The notes: generated by a model not told the origin, from the sequence alone. Counted from the stretch's first letter, positions 1-9,105 are shown. The stretch is 64,000 bases of DNA from Bdellovibrio sp. (GCA_016187935.1 JACPIU010000010.1:62001-126000); one strand, 5' to 3'. A program made the numbers and translations.

Positions 1-257
1 ATGAGGTAGGTCAAGAATAATTTCATCTTAGGTCCAATTGCATTGGGAGAATAGAGATTTAGCGTACCCAATTTGGGAATGAATTGAAATAGTGAGGAAG
101 AGTTGTGACGCTAGGCTTCAGGAAGTGACTTTTTGGAACCCTCCCTCTGAAGTTGGGAGTTCTATTCTGCCTGCCGATTCATAACGGGGATTCTCTGGAA
201 ATTGACCAGGCATTTTCTATTTCTTCTAAGTTAATTTTGTTGCATAATCTTTAGCAT
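1..257. other. Intergenic leader region, no gene seen
   Basis: All frames are broken by stops. I see several short inverted repeats: CTCCC/GGGAG around 141-161 and TGCCTG/CAGGCA around 169-216, the latter followed by a pyrimidine-rich stretch. The region may hold the end of an upstream unit's transcript or an untranslated RNA, but no known RNA family could be recognised. Confidence 0.3.
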
Positions 258-923
258 ATGCAGCAACAGTTCGAATTTGTTAAGACATTATGCCTTTGCC
301 TTGGCCTTGTAAGCCTTGTTTTAGCGCAAGTCTTTGTGCCTTTACTGAAAACTCAAGACTCTGCACATAAATTAAAAAATATTGTGAGTGTGAACTTGAT
401 TAGAAATCTTCTCATCGTCCTAACTTCTTTTGTCTTTATTTTTCTGTTTGCCAAAAAAAATGCCTTGCCTGCTCCTGGCTGGGCAGTACCTTTTACTATT
501 ATCTTTCTTGATTTCATTTCTTTTTTTTGGCATTTCTTGAGTCATCGTTGGCGAACGGGAAATTATTTTCATTCAAACGATGCTGTTGCCCATTTGACAG
601 ATGTTTGGCAATCATTGACTCCGCGTTTGTTGATTGTTTGGGGAATGCGTCTTCCAATTGAAGGACTGCTTCTTTTTGAATTCATTATCGTATTTGGACA
701 TCTGTTGGAAATCGGTCTGACCAAATGCCCATCTTGGGTAGAACGTTTTTTGGCAGGAATCATCATGACTCCTGCGCTGATGTCCCATCACTACACCATG
801 ATCAAGGGAAAACCATCGCGTAAGAATTTTGGCATTGTTTTTTCTTTCTGGGATCGAATTTTTGGAACATATGTAACGCCTTATTCGCACAGGCCTGAAG
901 TTGTAATGACTGATTTGAGATAG
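258..923 (+). CDS. Sterol desaturase / fatty acid hydroxylase-like membrane protein with reduced His motifs
   Basis: This is a 221-residue integral membrane protein with hydrophobic segments near residues 8-30, 45-65, 75-92 and 125-152. The layout resembles the fatty acid hydroxylase superfamily, whose members use eight conserved histidines to hold a di-iron centre. The HxxxH box is visible as H92/H96, H105 sits where the second box should be, and HH177-178 matches the end of the third box (TP...HHY). The conserved KPS..NFG and FWD.IFGTY tail follows. The first histidines of boxes two and three are replaced, so hydroxylase activity is doubtful. There is no convincing ribosome-binding site. 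The next gene starts 7 bases later, so the two are probably cotranscribed. Family assignment is fairly sure; function is not. Confidence 0.75.
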   Translation: MQQQFEFVKTLCLCLGLVSLVLAQVFVPLLKTQDSAHKLKNIVSVNLIRNLLIVLTSFVFIFLFAKKNALPAPGWAVPFTIIFLDFISFFWHFLSHRWRTGNYFHSNDAVAHLTDVWQSLTPRLLIVWGMRLPIEGLLLFEFIIVFGHLLEIGLTKCPSWVERFLAGIIMTPALMSHHYTMIKGKPSRKNFGIVFSFWDRIFGTYVTPYSHRPEVVMTDLR

Positions 924-930
924 TGAGTCC

Positions 931-2904
931 ATGCACATTTTATTTGGACCTCTTTGTTTTTTGGCATCCTTTTTATTTTTTTCTGGTGAGTTTTTATTTT
1001 CTGAAATGCTCATGCCATTTTTTGGGGGAGCGTCCCACGTTTGGATAACGTGCATTCTTTTTTACACGATTATCCTTTTGCTTGCGTATTTTGTCGTCTA
1101 TCTCACTCGAATTACTGATCAGATTATTGCCTTATGTATTCTTATTACTTTATTACTGTTACAAGTTAGTTTTTATGCATTCAAAATAATGATCGCCCAA
1201 AGTGGGCCGCCAATATGGTCGGTCCTCTGGGCCCTTTCAAACACGGCTTTAATTCCTTTGCTTACTTTGGCAATGGCGACCCCACTTTTGCAAGATATCA
1301 TCGATAGTGATTTAAACAAAAATTCAAAGATACTTTTGATTTTTTCAAATTTTGGATCACTCTTAGGCCTCATATTCTATCCCCTTGTGGGAGATACCTT
1401 TTTCGGTTTGGAAACTCGCAGGCTTATTTGGCAATATGCCTCATTTGCCTGTTCTGTCGTGGTACTCCTGATCGGAATGAATGCTTACAGCAGCGATCGT
1501 ATTAAAAAGATGGAAAGTACTCCTTATTCGTTTCCATTCATGCTGAGTGTTCGTTGGTTTTTCTACTCCTTCTTGACTTGTTTGCTTATGCTGGCCGTGA
1601 CTAATTTTATCACGCACGGTCTCGGATCAGTGCCGCTCCTCTGGATGATTCCCATGGGCATTTACTTGGGAACATTTTGGATGGCCTTTACAGAAAGATT
1701 TGCAAATATAAATCGCTATGTGCGAATATACGGCCCGATTCTGTGGGGAATCCTGCAAGTTTTATCTTATATCCAGATTGCTCAAAATACATTTTTGCTC
1801 CATTTAAGAAACTATCTTTTTTTATTTCTAGCAACTCTGATCGTAAATAGTGAACTCTACCAAAAGCGACCATCACAGAATTTATCATCTTTCTATTTGG
1901 TGCTCAATTTGGGTGGAGCCTGTGCCACCCTTTTGGTGTCAGTACTTATTCCTAATATTGATTTGAGTCTCTCTAATGTCTACTTAGAATTTGTACTTGC
2001 AATTTTTTTCTTTGCTGTTTTTTTAATTGTGCGAGATTACGAAAAGCTTAAAAAAAGTGTGTCGGCAAAAATCATATTAGGAACTGTTCTTATTTTAATT
2101 GTTTATCAACTTTCTCCTACTGTAAAAAATGAATTGGACAGTAAACGAAATTTTTATGGACTTGTCCGTATCCTAGAGGAAAATGGCGAAATCCTCATGG
2201 CCCATGGAAATACTGTGCATGGAGGGCGCAAGATTGATCCAAAGTACTCAGGCATGCCACTGGTCTATTATCACCCCAAATCGGGTGTGGGCGAGGCCTT
2301 CTCGTTCTTGAGTTTTCCCAAGAAAGTCGCCAGCATTGGCTTGGGCGCAGGTTCAATTTTGTATTATGCTTATCCGGGGGATGATTGGGATTTACTTGAG
2401 ATAAACCAAAACGTTTATGATCTTGCCTTAAAGCACTTTAATTTTCTTGGTCGAACCAAGGCCCGCTATCATCTTCAAGTCGGAGATGGAAGATTGCTCA
2501 TGCAGCAATCAAAAATCCTTTATGATTTAATTGTGCTTGATGCATTCAGTAGCGATTCAATTCCCCTCCATCTCATGACCCGTGAGGCCTTTGAGCTATA
2601 TCTGGGAAGGCTCAATCCAGGTGGTCTGATGCTTCTGCATCTTTCAAATAACTATTGCGATTTTTTGAAAGTCATTGCGCCCATCGCTCATGCTCTTAAG
2701 CTTGAAATGGCCTATGCTAAAAGGCAGATTCATGATCAGTTGGGGAAGTCTGATTCACTCTGGGCGGTACTCTCCAAGGATGTTCGGCTCGTCCAGAATT
2801 TTAAAACCCAAAAAGGATGGGAATCTCCAGGCCAAGACCTTCTTGCGCATCCGCTTTGGACAGATGATTGGCAAGGGCTGCTTTCTATTTTAAATTTCCT
2901 TTAA
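931..2904 (+). CDS. Membrane-fused spermidine-synthase-like (aminopropyltransferase fold) protein
   Basis: The 657-residue product has about twelve hydrophobic segments over roughly residues 5-395 and then a cytosolic Rossmann-type domain. The C-terminal part shows the features of spermidine synthase-like methyltransferase folds: RNFYGL near 409, HGNTVHGG, PLVYYH, the nucleotide-binding glycine motif GLGAG near 470, an acidic end of strand two (LLEIN), GDGR, and LDAFSSDSIP near 537. Family members with this transporter-like membrane half are widespread, but the substrate is not established. The gene follows the desaturase-like gene by 7 bases, which suggests joint expression and perhaps a shared membrane-lipid or polyamine role (inference). 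No polyamine biosynthesis gene is nearby. Confidence 0.8.
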   Translation: MHILFGPLCFLASFLFFSGEFLFSEMLMPFFGGASHVWITCILFYTIILLLAYFVVYLTRITDQIIALCILITLLLLQVSFYAFKIMIAQSGPPIWSVLWALSNTALIPLLTLAMATPLLQDIIDSDLNKNSKILLIFSNFGSLLGLIFYPLVGDTFFGLETRRLIWQYASFACSVVVLLIGMNAYSSDRIKKMESTPYSFPFMLSVRWFFYSFLTCLLMLAVTNFITHGLGSVPLLWMIPMGIYLGTFWMAFTERFANINRYVRIYGPILWGILQVLSYIQIAQNTFLLHLRNYLFLFLATLIVNSELYQKRPSQNLSSFYLVLNLGGACATLLVSVLIPNIDLSLSNVYLEFVLAIFFFAVFLIVRDYEKLKKSVSAKIILGTVLILIVYQLSPTVKNELDSKRNFYGLVRILEENGEILMAHGNTVHGGRKIDPKYSGMPLVYYHPKSGVGEAFSFLSFPKKVASIGLGAGSILYYAYPGDDWDLLEINQNVYDLALKHFNFLGRTKARYHLQVGDGRLLMQQSKILYDLIVLDAFSSDSIPLHLMTREAFELYLGRLNPGGLMLLHLSNNYCDFLKVIAPIAHALKLEMAYAKRQIHDQLGKSDSLWAVLSKDVRLVQNFKTQKGWESPGQDLLAHPLWTDDWQGLLSILNFL

Positions 2905-3007
2905 TTCCCATTAGTTAAAGTTGGTTGTATTTATTACCAAATGGCCTTTTTCATAACTCATTTTGAGCTATGTTGCGATGATCTATATCTGACATAAAGG
3001 GGAAAAA

Positions 3008-3622
3008 ATGAAGGCAATCTACTTTTTTTTAGCGGTAAGTGTTGTGGCATCAGTTTATACAAGTAATGTTCATGCCAAGGACAGACAGATTGTGAATCCG
3101 GAAATATTAAAGCTCGTGAAAGAGCATAATGCTCTCGAAAATTTCCGTGTCTATACTTCCCATAAAATAAAAGTGCGACGAGAAACTCTCAGCAGTACAC
3201 AAGATAATGTAAGTGGCGGTGTGGATCGAATCACAAAGCGCAAGATTTTGCTCGAGACAGTTTCAAGTCGAGTGAAGGGTAAAATCATTGAAATTTCCGA
3301 AGACGCCTATAATAACACCATCGCTTTTGTGAGCTTTGATCGCAATTGTATTGAGAGAAAATGTGCTTACGGTTTTGGCGTGCGTGATCAAGGTTCTTAT
3401 CTCTGGTATGTGCCTCGTCGTGACATGCAGAACGTGCAAATAAAGACACGTGGTTTTATTTTCATGCGTAAATGGCAACCTCGAAACGAAGGTGGATTTG
3501 AGGGGCATATCTATATGGGTGGGCAGAAAAATAACAGCGATCCGAAATTTCCTAATCTTGAATTCAAGCTTTCTGAAACCGAATCCGTTATTCGAGACCG
3601 TATCCAAAATCGTGGCTGGTAG
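3008..3622 (+). CDS. Exported protein of unknown function
   Basis: This is a 204-residue protein with a clear signal peptide (hydrophobic core about residues 4-18, probable cleavage after VHA near residue 23). A strong ribosome-binding site (AAAGGGG) lies about 6 bases before the ATG. The mature part is basic and has two closely spaced cysteines (NCIERKC) that could form a disulphide. I do not recognise a family. It ends directly before the phospholipase D-like gene, so the two are likely cotranscribed and both act outside the cytoplasm. Confidence 0.75.
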   Translation: MKAIYFFLAVSVVASVYTSNVHAKDRQIVNPEILKLVKEHNALENFRVYTSHKIKVRRETLSSTQDNVSGGVDRITKRKILLETVSSRVKGKIIEISEDAYNNTIAFVSFDRNCIERKCAYGFGVRDQGSYLWYVPRRDMQNVQIKTRGFIFMRKWQPRNEGGFEGHIYMGGQKNNSDPKFPNLEFKLSETESVIRDRIQNRGW

Positions 3623-3637
3623 GTGGTAAGAGGAACG

Positions 3638-5056
3638 ATGAAGATTGCACCAATTTGTATCGTTTGTTTTCTCATGCTGTCGTTGGCCGTACGGGCGGAA
3701 CTTTATCAGCAGAGAATTCAGGGCCTGCATAAAGTGCGTATCTTAGAAGAGGGGCCTGCTTCCTATATTGAACGTTTGGAATTGATTCGTTCGGCAGAAA
3801 AATCTTTGGATATCGAGTATTTTATTTTTAAACCAGATCTCGCTGGCCAAGTGTTGGTGCAGGCCTTGAAAGAGCGGGCGCTCAAAGGTGTCAAAGTTCG
3901 CGTTCTCATCGACAAAAGTCCCTTGGCCCCTCCGCTTGGACCTGACGTGGCCTTCTTGCTTTCTCTCTATGGAATAGAAATTAAATATTTTAATCCAATC
4001 ACGTTCCTATCTTTATCACGTGCCTTCCACCGAACTCATAGGAAATTTATTATTGCTGATGGTGTCCGCATGGTAACCGGAGGACGTAATATTGGTGAGG
4101 AATATTATCTTTTAAAGAAAGATTTTGCGTTCATTGATCGTGACATTTATGTAGAAGGCCCGATCGTTGAAAATATTGTTAAAACCTTTGAAGCCTTTTG
4201 TGATCATGCTTTATCAAAAAAACCTAAAGTAAAAAGCTATCATCGACGTGCCGTGAAAGGTGACGGAAAACTTAAACTGCGCCACCGCCGAATTAAAAAG
4301 GCCTGGAAATTTCTTCTTCCAGATATAAAGGCGCAACAATTTCACACAAACATAGAGCAAGCCGATAATGGTAACCGCATGCTCTCACCCACACTGACCT
4401 GTCAAGATATGGAATTTGTCAGTGATCGACCCGATCCAGGTAAAAACTCACGATTGTTCGCCGATGTTTTCTACTCAGAGCTTGAACAATCAAAACAAAA
4501 AGTCGTGATGGAGACACCTTATTTTATCACCATGGAGCGAGATCAAAAAATTTTGGACAACCTTCTGAATAAAGGTATTTCACTGGAGCTTGTAACCAAC
4601 AGTACCAATAGTAATAATCACCCCATGGTTTCCAATGTTCTGAATCGCGTGATCAGAAGCTGGGTGCTTAAAGGGCTGAAGGCCTTTTTTATGACCGCTA
4701 GGCGGCCACCATGCCTTTATTGTACGGAGGCCCCCGTAGCGAATGAAAAAGTAACTTATGGTCTCCACTCTAAGAGTACGGTCATAGATGATCAAAAGGC
4801 CATGTTCATTACTTTCAATATGGATCCCCAGAGCCAATTGCGAAGCATCGAAATGGGACTCTTTTGTCACGATGGACCGGCCCTGGCCCAGGAGTTAACG
4901 AAACTGATCGAGGGACATAAGCAGGTATCTTTTTCATTTGATGAAGACGGCAGGCCTGATAACGATTTGGGTTTGCTTCAAGGAACCAATCTCTGGGAAA
5001 AGTTTATGTACTATCTGCGGTACTTTCCCGCACTCGTGATGGGACCGCTTCTCTAG
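3638..5056 (+). CDS. Exported phospholipase D-like protein (cardiolipin synthase-type HKD repeats)
   Basis: The product has a signal peptide (residues 1-19, ending VRA) and two HxKxxxxD motifs: H134/K136/D141, followed by GGRNIGEEY, and H377/K379/D384. These are the paired catalytic motifs of the phospholipase D superfamily, which forms a phosphohistidine intermediate and moves phosphatidyl groups or cleaves phosphodiesters. Export points to a periplasmic or secreted enzyme acting on lipid rather than a cytosolic nuclease (inference). A GTG at 3623 would add five residues. I prefer the ATG at 3638 because AGAGGA lies just upstream and the protein then begins with the signal peptide. The gene ends 4 bases before the convergent next gene. 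Confidence 0.85.
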   Translation: MKIAPICIVCFLMLSLAVRAELYQQRIQGLHKVRILEEGPASYIERLELIRSAEKSLDIEYFIFKPDLAGQVLVQALKERALKGVKVRVLIDKSPLAPPLGPDVAFLLSLYGIEIKYFNPITFLSLSRAFHRTHRKFIIADGVRMVTGGRNIGEEYYLLKKDFAFIDRDIYVEGPIVENIVKTFEAFCDHALSKKPKVKSYHRRAVKGDGKLKLRHRRIKKAWKFLLPDIKAQQFHTNIEQADNGNRMLSPTLTCQDMEFVSDRPDPGKNSRLFADVFYSELEQSKQKVVMETPYFITMERDQKILDNLLNKGISLELVTNSTNSNNHPMVSNVLNRVIRSWVLKGLKAFFMTARRPPCLYCTEAPVANEKVTYGLHSKSTVIDDQKAMFITFNMDPQSQLRSIEMGLFCHDGPALAQELTKLIEGHKQVSFSFDEDGRPDNDLGLLQGTNLWEKFMYYLRYFPALVMGPLL

Positions 5057-5060
5057 TATA

Positions 5061-6365
5061 CTAGGCGCGTCTTCCCTTCATTATTTTTGCAAATGATCGG
5101 GTACGGATTTCACCCAAAGTCAAACCTGTCGCCATGACTTCTTGCTCAGTGATGGCACCACAGGCCAAACCTCGCAAGAAAAAATTAAGCAATCCTTGCC
5201 CGGTCGCTGCATCGTCAAAAACATCGCCGACCATCGTTGCTTCACTGGCCTTTAGAATAAAATTTCTCAACCTGTCAGACACTAGATCGAGACCTTCAAG
5301 GAAAAAAGAAAAAAGTGCAGCATAGCGAGCAGGGAGCTGGCTTGGATGTAAATCCCAACCTTGATAGAAACCACACTCGAGAGAATGTCTGGTGTGAGTG
5401 TAGGATCGATGCCAGGCATGATGGGTGACTTTCCGGTCACCTTTAACTGGTATAATTGTAGAAGCGCTATCGGATAGTCGAATACCTGTTCCGCTGAGAG
5501 AGAGTTGCATGAGATGTCTGGCGATGTCACATGCAATGTGGCCCATATGTTGATAATCAGCAGTGATATTGCATGCGGCGGTATAATCGTAACTGCCAAA
5601 ATGGGCCGCCACGCAACGTCCTTCAGCCGCGGTAACAAGCCCAGGCATTGCCAACTTCCCACTCGAATCAAAAATGGCCTGTAAAGTTTCAATCATGATT
5701 TCGATTTTTGTGGAATTTAGTTTTAAGCCAAATTTTTTTTCTATGGCGATTAAAATCTCGCATAAGGTTTTAACTTGCTCCGGTATAGTAATTTTCGGTA
5801 GCGTAACAACGAAATTGTCTGGGAGTGAATTCTGAGTACTTTCCAGGAGAGTGCTAAGAAAAATATCTAGGGTCCGAATACTTCTTGCGGCAAGTTCCTC
5901 GGTCAAAGGCTTCACACGCACTCCAATAAAGGGGGGAAGGCTTTTCTCTTTCATCCCATGGGCAAGCTCAAGAGCGGCTTTCTCGGCGTGACCATCTTCT
6001 TCTGTATCACTTCGATATCCATATCCATCTTCGAAATCAATACGAAAATCTTCGACGCCTTCAGTTTGCAACTTTTTTAGCACGCGTGAATAAATATTCT
6101 GTGAAAAGTTCGGACCTTTATCGTGCCACTTAAAGACATCGCAGAATATCTCTGGTGTTGGGGCAAATTGCATCATATTTTCTGCTGCCAGGATGCTAAT
6201 TTTTTGAGGAGTGGTGGCCTTAAAAAGATGGGCCCCACCATAGACGACATGAACGGGTTGGCGCAGGTCCGTTTCTCCCGGATATCTGGCAGTCTGAGCT
6301 GCATTATAGGGATAGAGTTTCTCTAATGTCGTTTGGATAAATTGGTGATCAAGTCGATGTATCAT
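5061..6365 (-). CDS. HpcH/HpaI aldolase / citrate lyase-like protein (DUF6986-type)
   Basis: This is a 434-residue protein of the TIM-barrel citrate lyase/aldolase superfamily, which cleaves or forms C-C bonds next to a carboxylate using a divalent metal. The supporting motifs are RIDFEDGYG near residue 115 (acidic metal-binding loop), IGVRVKPL, EIMIET (barrel strand with a metal-binding glutamate) and LVTAAEGRCVAAHFGSYDY. It is longer than classical CitE (about 290 residues) and fits the DUF6986-like group. The ATG at 6365 has GAGGA eight bases upstream; a longer reading from 6434 lacks such a site. The substrate is unknown and no neighbour indicates a pathway. Confidence 0.8.
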   Translation of the reverse strand: MIHRLDHQFIQTTLEKLYPYNAAQTARYPGETDLRQPVHVVYGGAHLFKATTPQKISILAAENMMQFAPTPEIFCDVFKWHDKGPNFSQNIYSRVLKKLQTEGVEDFRIDFEDGYGYRSDTEEDGHAEKAALELAHGMKEKSLPPFIGVRVKPLTEELAARSIRTLDIFLSTLLESTQNSLPDNFVVTLPKITIPEQVKTLCEILIAIEKKFGLKLNSTKIEIMIETLQAIFDSSGKLAMPGLVTAAEGRCVAAHFGSYDYTAACNITADYQHMGHIACDIARHLMQLSLSGTGIRLSDSASTIIPVKGDRKVTHHAWHRSYTHTRHSLECGFYQGWDLHPSQLPARYAALFSFFLEGLDLVSDRLRNFILKASEATMVGDVFDDAATGQGLLNFFLRGLACGAITEQEVMATGLTLGEIRTRSFAKIMKGRRA

Positions 6366-6738
6366 ATAAAATTCCTCATAGGTAATTATATGATGGCAAA
6401 CAAACCGAAGAAATAAACGAATTCGGTCATGCAACTTGTGAGAAGTTCTTTCTCATCAACCAGCGTTTTTTGGTGAGTTTGCGGGGTACAAACACCAATG
6501 ATTTCGTCACCTTTGACGAAATCATTGATAGTATGAATTTTAACTAAATTGGAAAATCTCAAAGAGCACTGCATCTATTCGGAATTTATAGATTCTGCAA
6601 AAACAGACTTCTTTTGTCATGTATCTTTATAATATCTTTCAGTCGGCCCTCAGAGTTGCGGCACTAGAGTGCAGAGTATAGAATTTAGCGCCAGTTATAA
6701 AACTCGACAGAAAGAATCTGTAATACCAGGAGGTCAAT
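6366..6738. other. 373-base intergenic region between divergent genes
   Basis: No credible gene is present; a 62-residue minus-strand frame runs through the hairpin at 6496-6527 and has no ribosome-binding site. Near 6431-6447 there is a smaller inverted repeat (TGAGAA/TTCTCA). A TATAAT at 6628-6633 is a possible -10 element for rplY, but no good -35 lies 16-18 bases upstream. The region probably carries the promoters for both flanking genes. Confidence 0.5.
6496..6527. repeat. Perfect 14-bp inverted repeat, 4-base loop
   Basis: The arms CAATGATTTCGTCA and TGACGAAATCATTG are exact reverse complements separated by CCTT. No T-run follows on either strand, so it is not a typical intrinsic terminator. 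It lies 131 bases upstream of the minus-strand aldolase-like gene and 212 bases upstream of rplY, so an operator or a leader-RNA hairpin is more likely. Confidence 0.75.
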
Positions 6739-7359
6739 ATGGTTCATGAACGTTTAGTCTTTACCACAAGAGAAAAGGCCGTTAACAAAACTGCCATCGC
6801 CAATTGGAAAAAACAAGGCCAGGTAATGGCCGCGGTTTATGGTAAGTCTCTGGCAAAAACTTTGGATGTCTTGGTGAACATTCGTCAGATTGGCGCTCAT
6901 GCTTTGCACAAAGGGAGCGTTTTCCCTGCCACTATCGACAACACTGAATATCGCTTAACCATTGAAGAGATTCAGCGCGATCTTCGTACAAGCGCTGTCA
7001 CGCACATTTCTTTTCATGCCGCTAAAACCGATGAAACTGTCTGTCTCGATGTTATGTTGAAAATTGATGGACATGCCGTTGGCGAGAAGGCCGGCGGAGT
7101 GACCTTGCTTATTTGTGATTCAGTAAGTGTCGAGGGAAAACTTGATGCTGTTCCTGAGTACATTAGCATTAATGTTGAAAATCTAGAACTCAACGGAAAA
7201 ATCACATTGGCCGATGTGAAAATTCCAGCAGGTCTGAAGTTAAAAGAAAAATCTCTTGATAAAGCCGTGGTAGTTTGTCATCCGGCACGGGCCTATACTG
7301 CCCCAGTCGAAGCAGCTCCTATGGTAACTGTGACGCCCGCAGCTCAAACTACAACTTGA
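6739..7359 (+). CDS. rplY: Ribosomal protein L25-like (general stress protein Ctc form)
   Basis: The 206-residue product matches the two-domain L25/TL5/Ctc form. An N-terminal 5S-rRNA-binding-like domain (with AVYG near residue 34) is followed by the beta-rich C-terminal domain with ...VSVEGKLDAVPEYISIN... and LELNGKITLADVKIP. L25 binds 5S rRNA in the large ribosomal subunit; the long form is stress-linked in some bacteria. It is divergent: the usual HPxxxxVxHVDF strand appears as LRTSAVTHISFH. A strong AGGAGG site precedes the ATG, as expected for a ribosomal gene, and a clear terminator follows. The usual neighbour pth is absent. The C-terminal tail is alanine/threonine/proline rich. Confidence 0.75.
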   Translation: MVHERLVFTTREKAVNKTAIANWKKQGQVMAAVYGKSLAKTLDVLVNIRQIGAHALHKGSVFPATIDNTEYRLTIEEIQRDLRTSAVTHISFHAAKTDETVCLDVMLKIDGHAVGEKAGGVTLLICDSVSVEGKLDAVPEYISINVENLELNGKITLADVKIPAGLKLKEKSLDKAVVVCHPARAYTAPVEAAPMVTVTPAAQTTT

Positions 7360-7376
7360 TTTCAAGAAACATACTT

Positions 7377-7411
7377 AGAGGCCCGTGTTATTCATGGGCC
7401 TCTTTATTTTT
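7377..7411 (+). terminator. Rho-independent terminator after rplY
   Basis: AGAGGCCC pairs with GGGCCTCT across an 11-base loop and is followed by TTATTTTT. It sits 18 bases after the rplY stop codon. Confidence 0.9.
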
Positions 7412-7421
7412 GTGATGTCCT

Positions 7422-7769
7422 ATGAAATTTTTCCGAGATACCAAATCTTTTCTAGTTAATGTGGCAAAAGACAAACGCATTCCCGATCGTGATAAGACCG
7501 TTCTAATGGCCCTAATTGTCCTTGTGATTTCTCCCATTGATTTAATTCCTGATTGGATTCCCATTCTGGGGTTACTGGATGATTTTGTTATTACTTGTAT
7601 TATTCTAGATTACTTTTTTAGCGTTCTCGATGTTGAAGTCATCTTGACCCACTACCCTTGGGGAATGAAAAGCTTCACAAGGTTGCGCCGTTTTGCCCAG
7701 ACTTTTTCAATTTTTGTCCCGAGATTTTTCAAACGATTGATTTGGAAATATGCCAAAATCCCTTATTAG
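7422..7769 (+). CDS. YkvA / DUF1232 family membrane protein
   Basis: This is a 115-residue protein with the DUF1232 core: D-R-D-K (residues 22-25), then a hydrophobic stretch with SPIDLIPDWIP.LG.LDD near residues 38-55. The family occurs in many bacteria as a small protein with one or two membrane-embedded helices; its biochemical role is unknown. The ribosome-binding site is weak. The stop overlaps the convergent ferredoxin gene by 4 bases. Confidence 0.8.
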   Translation: MKFFRDTKSFLVNVAKDKRIPDRDKTVLMALIVLVISPIDLIPDWIPILGLLDDFVITCIILDYFFSVLDVEVILTHYPWGMKSFTRLRRFAQTFSIFVPRFFKRLIWKYAKIPY

Positions 7770-9088
7770 CTAGCTTCAGTAGGGTCTTTTACCGTTTTTA
7801 AAACGTAATTAATAAAGCGCGAGCGCAACTGTTCTGAAGCCAACACTTTTTCTACTGGCGATAAGTTAGTTATGCCCTTGAGCACTTTGTTTAAAAAACG
7901 ACTGCCTCGACCTTCCCCTTGATCAATAATGAGATCTGCCAATCGTCCTCGCTCTAAAGACATTCTGACCGTTTTTTCAATGGCATTGACCGGGACATGG
8001 GTTTTGTTGGTGTAAGTCTTCATGCTCAGAGCATGTTTGGAGTTACAGGCCTGAGCACACACACCACATCCGATACATCGATCTAAATTTATAGCAGGAA
8101 AAATCTTGTTTTTGCGATTTGCAGTTTGAATTGTGGCCGTCATGAAAATGGCCGTGACAGGACAGGCGCGAGCACATTTAGAGCAACCGGTACATTTGTC
8201 CGTGTCCAAAACGGGTCGATAATGACTGGGGTTTACAGCATGTAAATCATACTCGTTGATGGCCTGCAGTTGACCGCAACAACATCCACAACAGTTACAA
8301 ATAAAACTTGGACGATTTTGAACATTATCAGCAATTTGCACAAGCCCGCTTTCACGAGAGCGGGTCAAGATATCCAAGGCCTCCATGGCATCAATTTTAC
8401 GACCGAAGCTGCGACGTTCGACGAAGTCAGCACCTGCATTAATGGAAAGGCAATTATCGACGGGAGCGTCGCAGGCCTTGCCAAGATGTTCTTGCTTGTG
8501 GCGACAATAACAAAGCGCTACGGCAATATTCCTCGCTTCTCTAATCAAATGAGTGGCCCGTTCCCAATCCAGAATATCAGGCATGGATTCTTGATCGAGC
8601 TTATCTTCGTTTACCAAGGTCCGTCCGATAACAGTGTCGCCTCCAAAAACCTCATTGGCGAAGGCTGCGTCTCCGTGGCAATAGGCATCCAAGGCCTCTG
8701 CCATACGCTTTTTTGGAATCATGTCTTTGGCACGCATGAGAGAAAATTCAAAAAACCCCACCACTGGTGGGGAAAGCATATATTGAACCTTCTTTGTTTT
8801 GGGATGAATCAAGTCCATCACGAGACCCTTATCGGCCATGGCATCAAGGCGCAATTTTAAGTCAGGAGCGGCGATGCCAGTTTTTTTAGCGATTTTTTCC
8901 AAACTGGCCGGCATGAGTGGAAGTTGCGCGCCTAAAGCAGCTTCTTCAGTGGTGTAGAGAATTTCCAAAATTTCCTGCCAACCACGACGGGCCTGTTCGG
9001 TCGTTGGATAGGGCATACCAACCGAATTGGTATCAAGGCGGGTGACGAGTTCTTGGTATTCAGCTTTGAGATGTCCCAGATGACCCAT
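7766..9088 (-). CDS. 4Fe-4S ferredoxin-type redox protein with extra Cys clusters
   Basis: The 440-residue product begins with a helical, winged-helix-like region (about 20-110) and carries two classical 4Fe-4S motifs, CTGCSKCARACP (about residue 299) and CIGCGVCAQACN (about 339). Two further cysteine groups precede them: CYC...C...C near 190-212 and CNCCGCCCGQ near 265. This arrangement occurs in a known but uncharacterised family of iron-sulfur proteins. The SDR gene lies 17 bases upstream on the same strand, so electron transfer linked to that reductase or to lipid/CoA metabolism is possible (inference). No hydrogenase or dehydrogenase subunit is nearby. Confidence 0.8.
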   Translation of the reverse strand: MGHLGHLKAEYQELVTRLDTNSVGMPYPTTEQARRGWQEILEILYTTEEAALGAQLPLMPASLEKIAKKTGIAAPDLKLRLDAMADKGLVMDLIHPKTKKVQYMLSPPVVGFFEFSLMRAKDMIPKKRMAEALDAYCHGDAAFANEVFGGDTVIGRTLVNEDKLDQESMPDILDWERATHLIREARNIAVALCYCRHKQEHLGKACDAPVDNCLSINAGADFVERRSFGRKIDAMEALDILTRSRESGLVQIADNVQNRPSFICNCCGCCCGQLQAINEYDLHAVNPSHYRPVLDTDKCTGCSKCARACPVTAIFMTATIQTANRKNKIFPAINLDRCIGCGVCAQACNSKHALSMKTYTNKTHVPVNAIEKTVRMSLERGRLADLIIDQGEGRGSRFLNKVLKGITNLSPVEKVLASEQLRSRFINYVLKTVKDPTEAS

Positions 9089-9105
9089 AATAACTCCAAG
9101 GAAGA

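Noticed and set aside
1-257. Possible structured RNA at the left edge
   Set aside because: Only short, weak stems are visible and no known RNA family could be recognised.
6386-6574. 62-residue minus-strand frame
   Set aside because: It has no ribosome-binding site, runs through the perfect hairpin and its product matches nothing.
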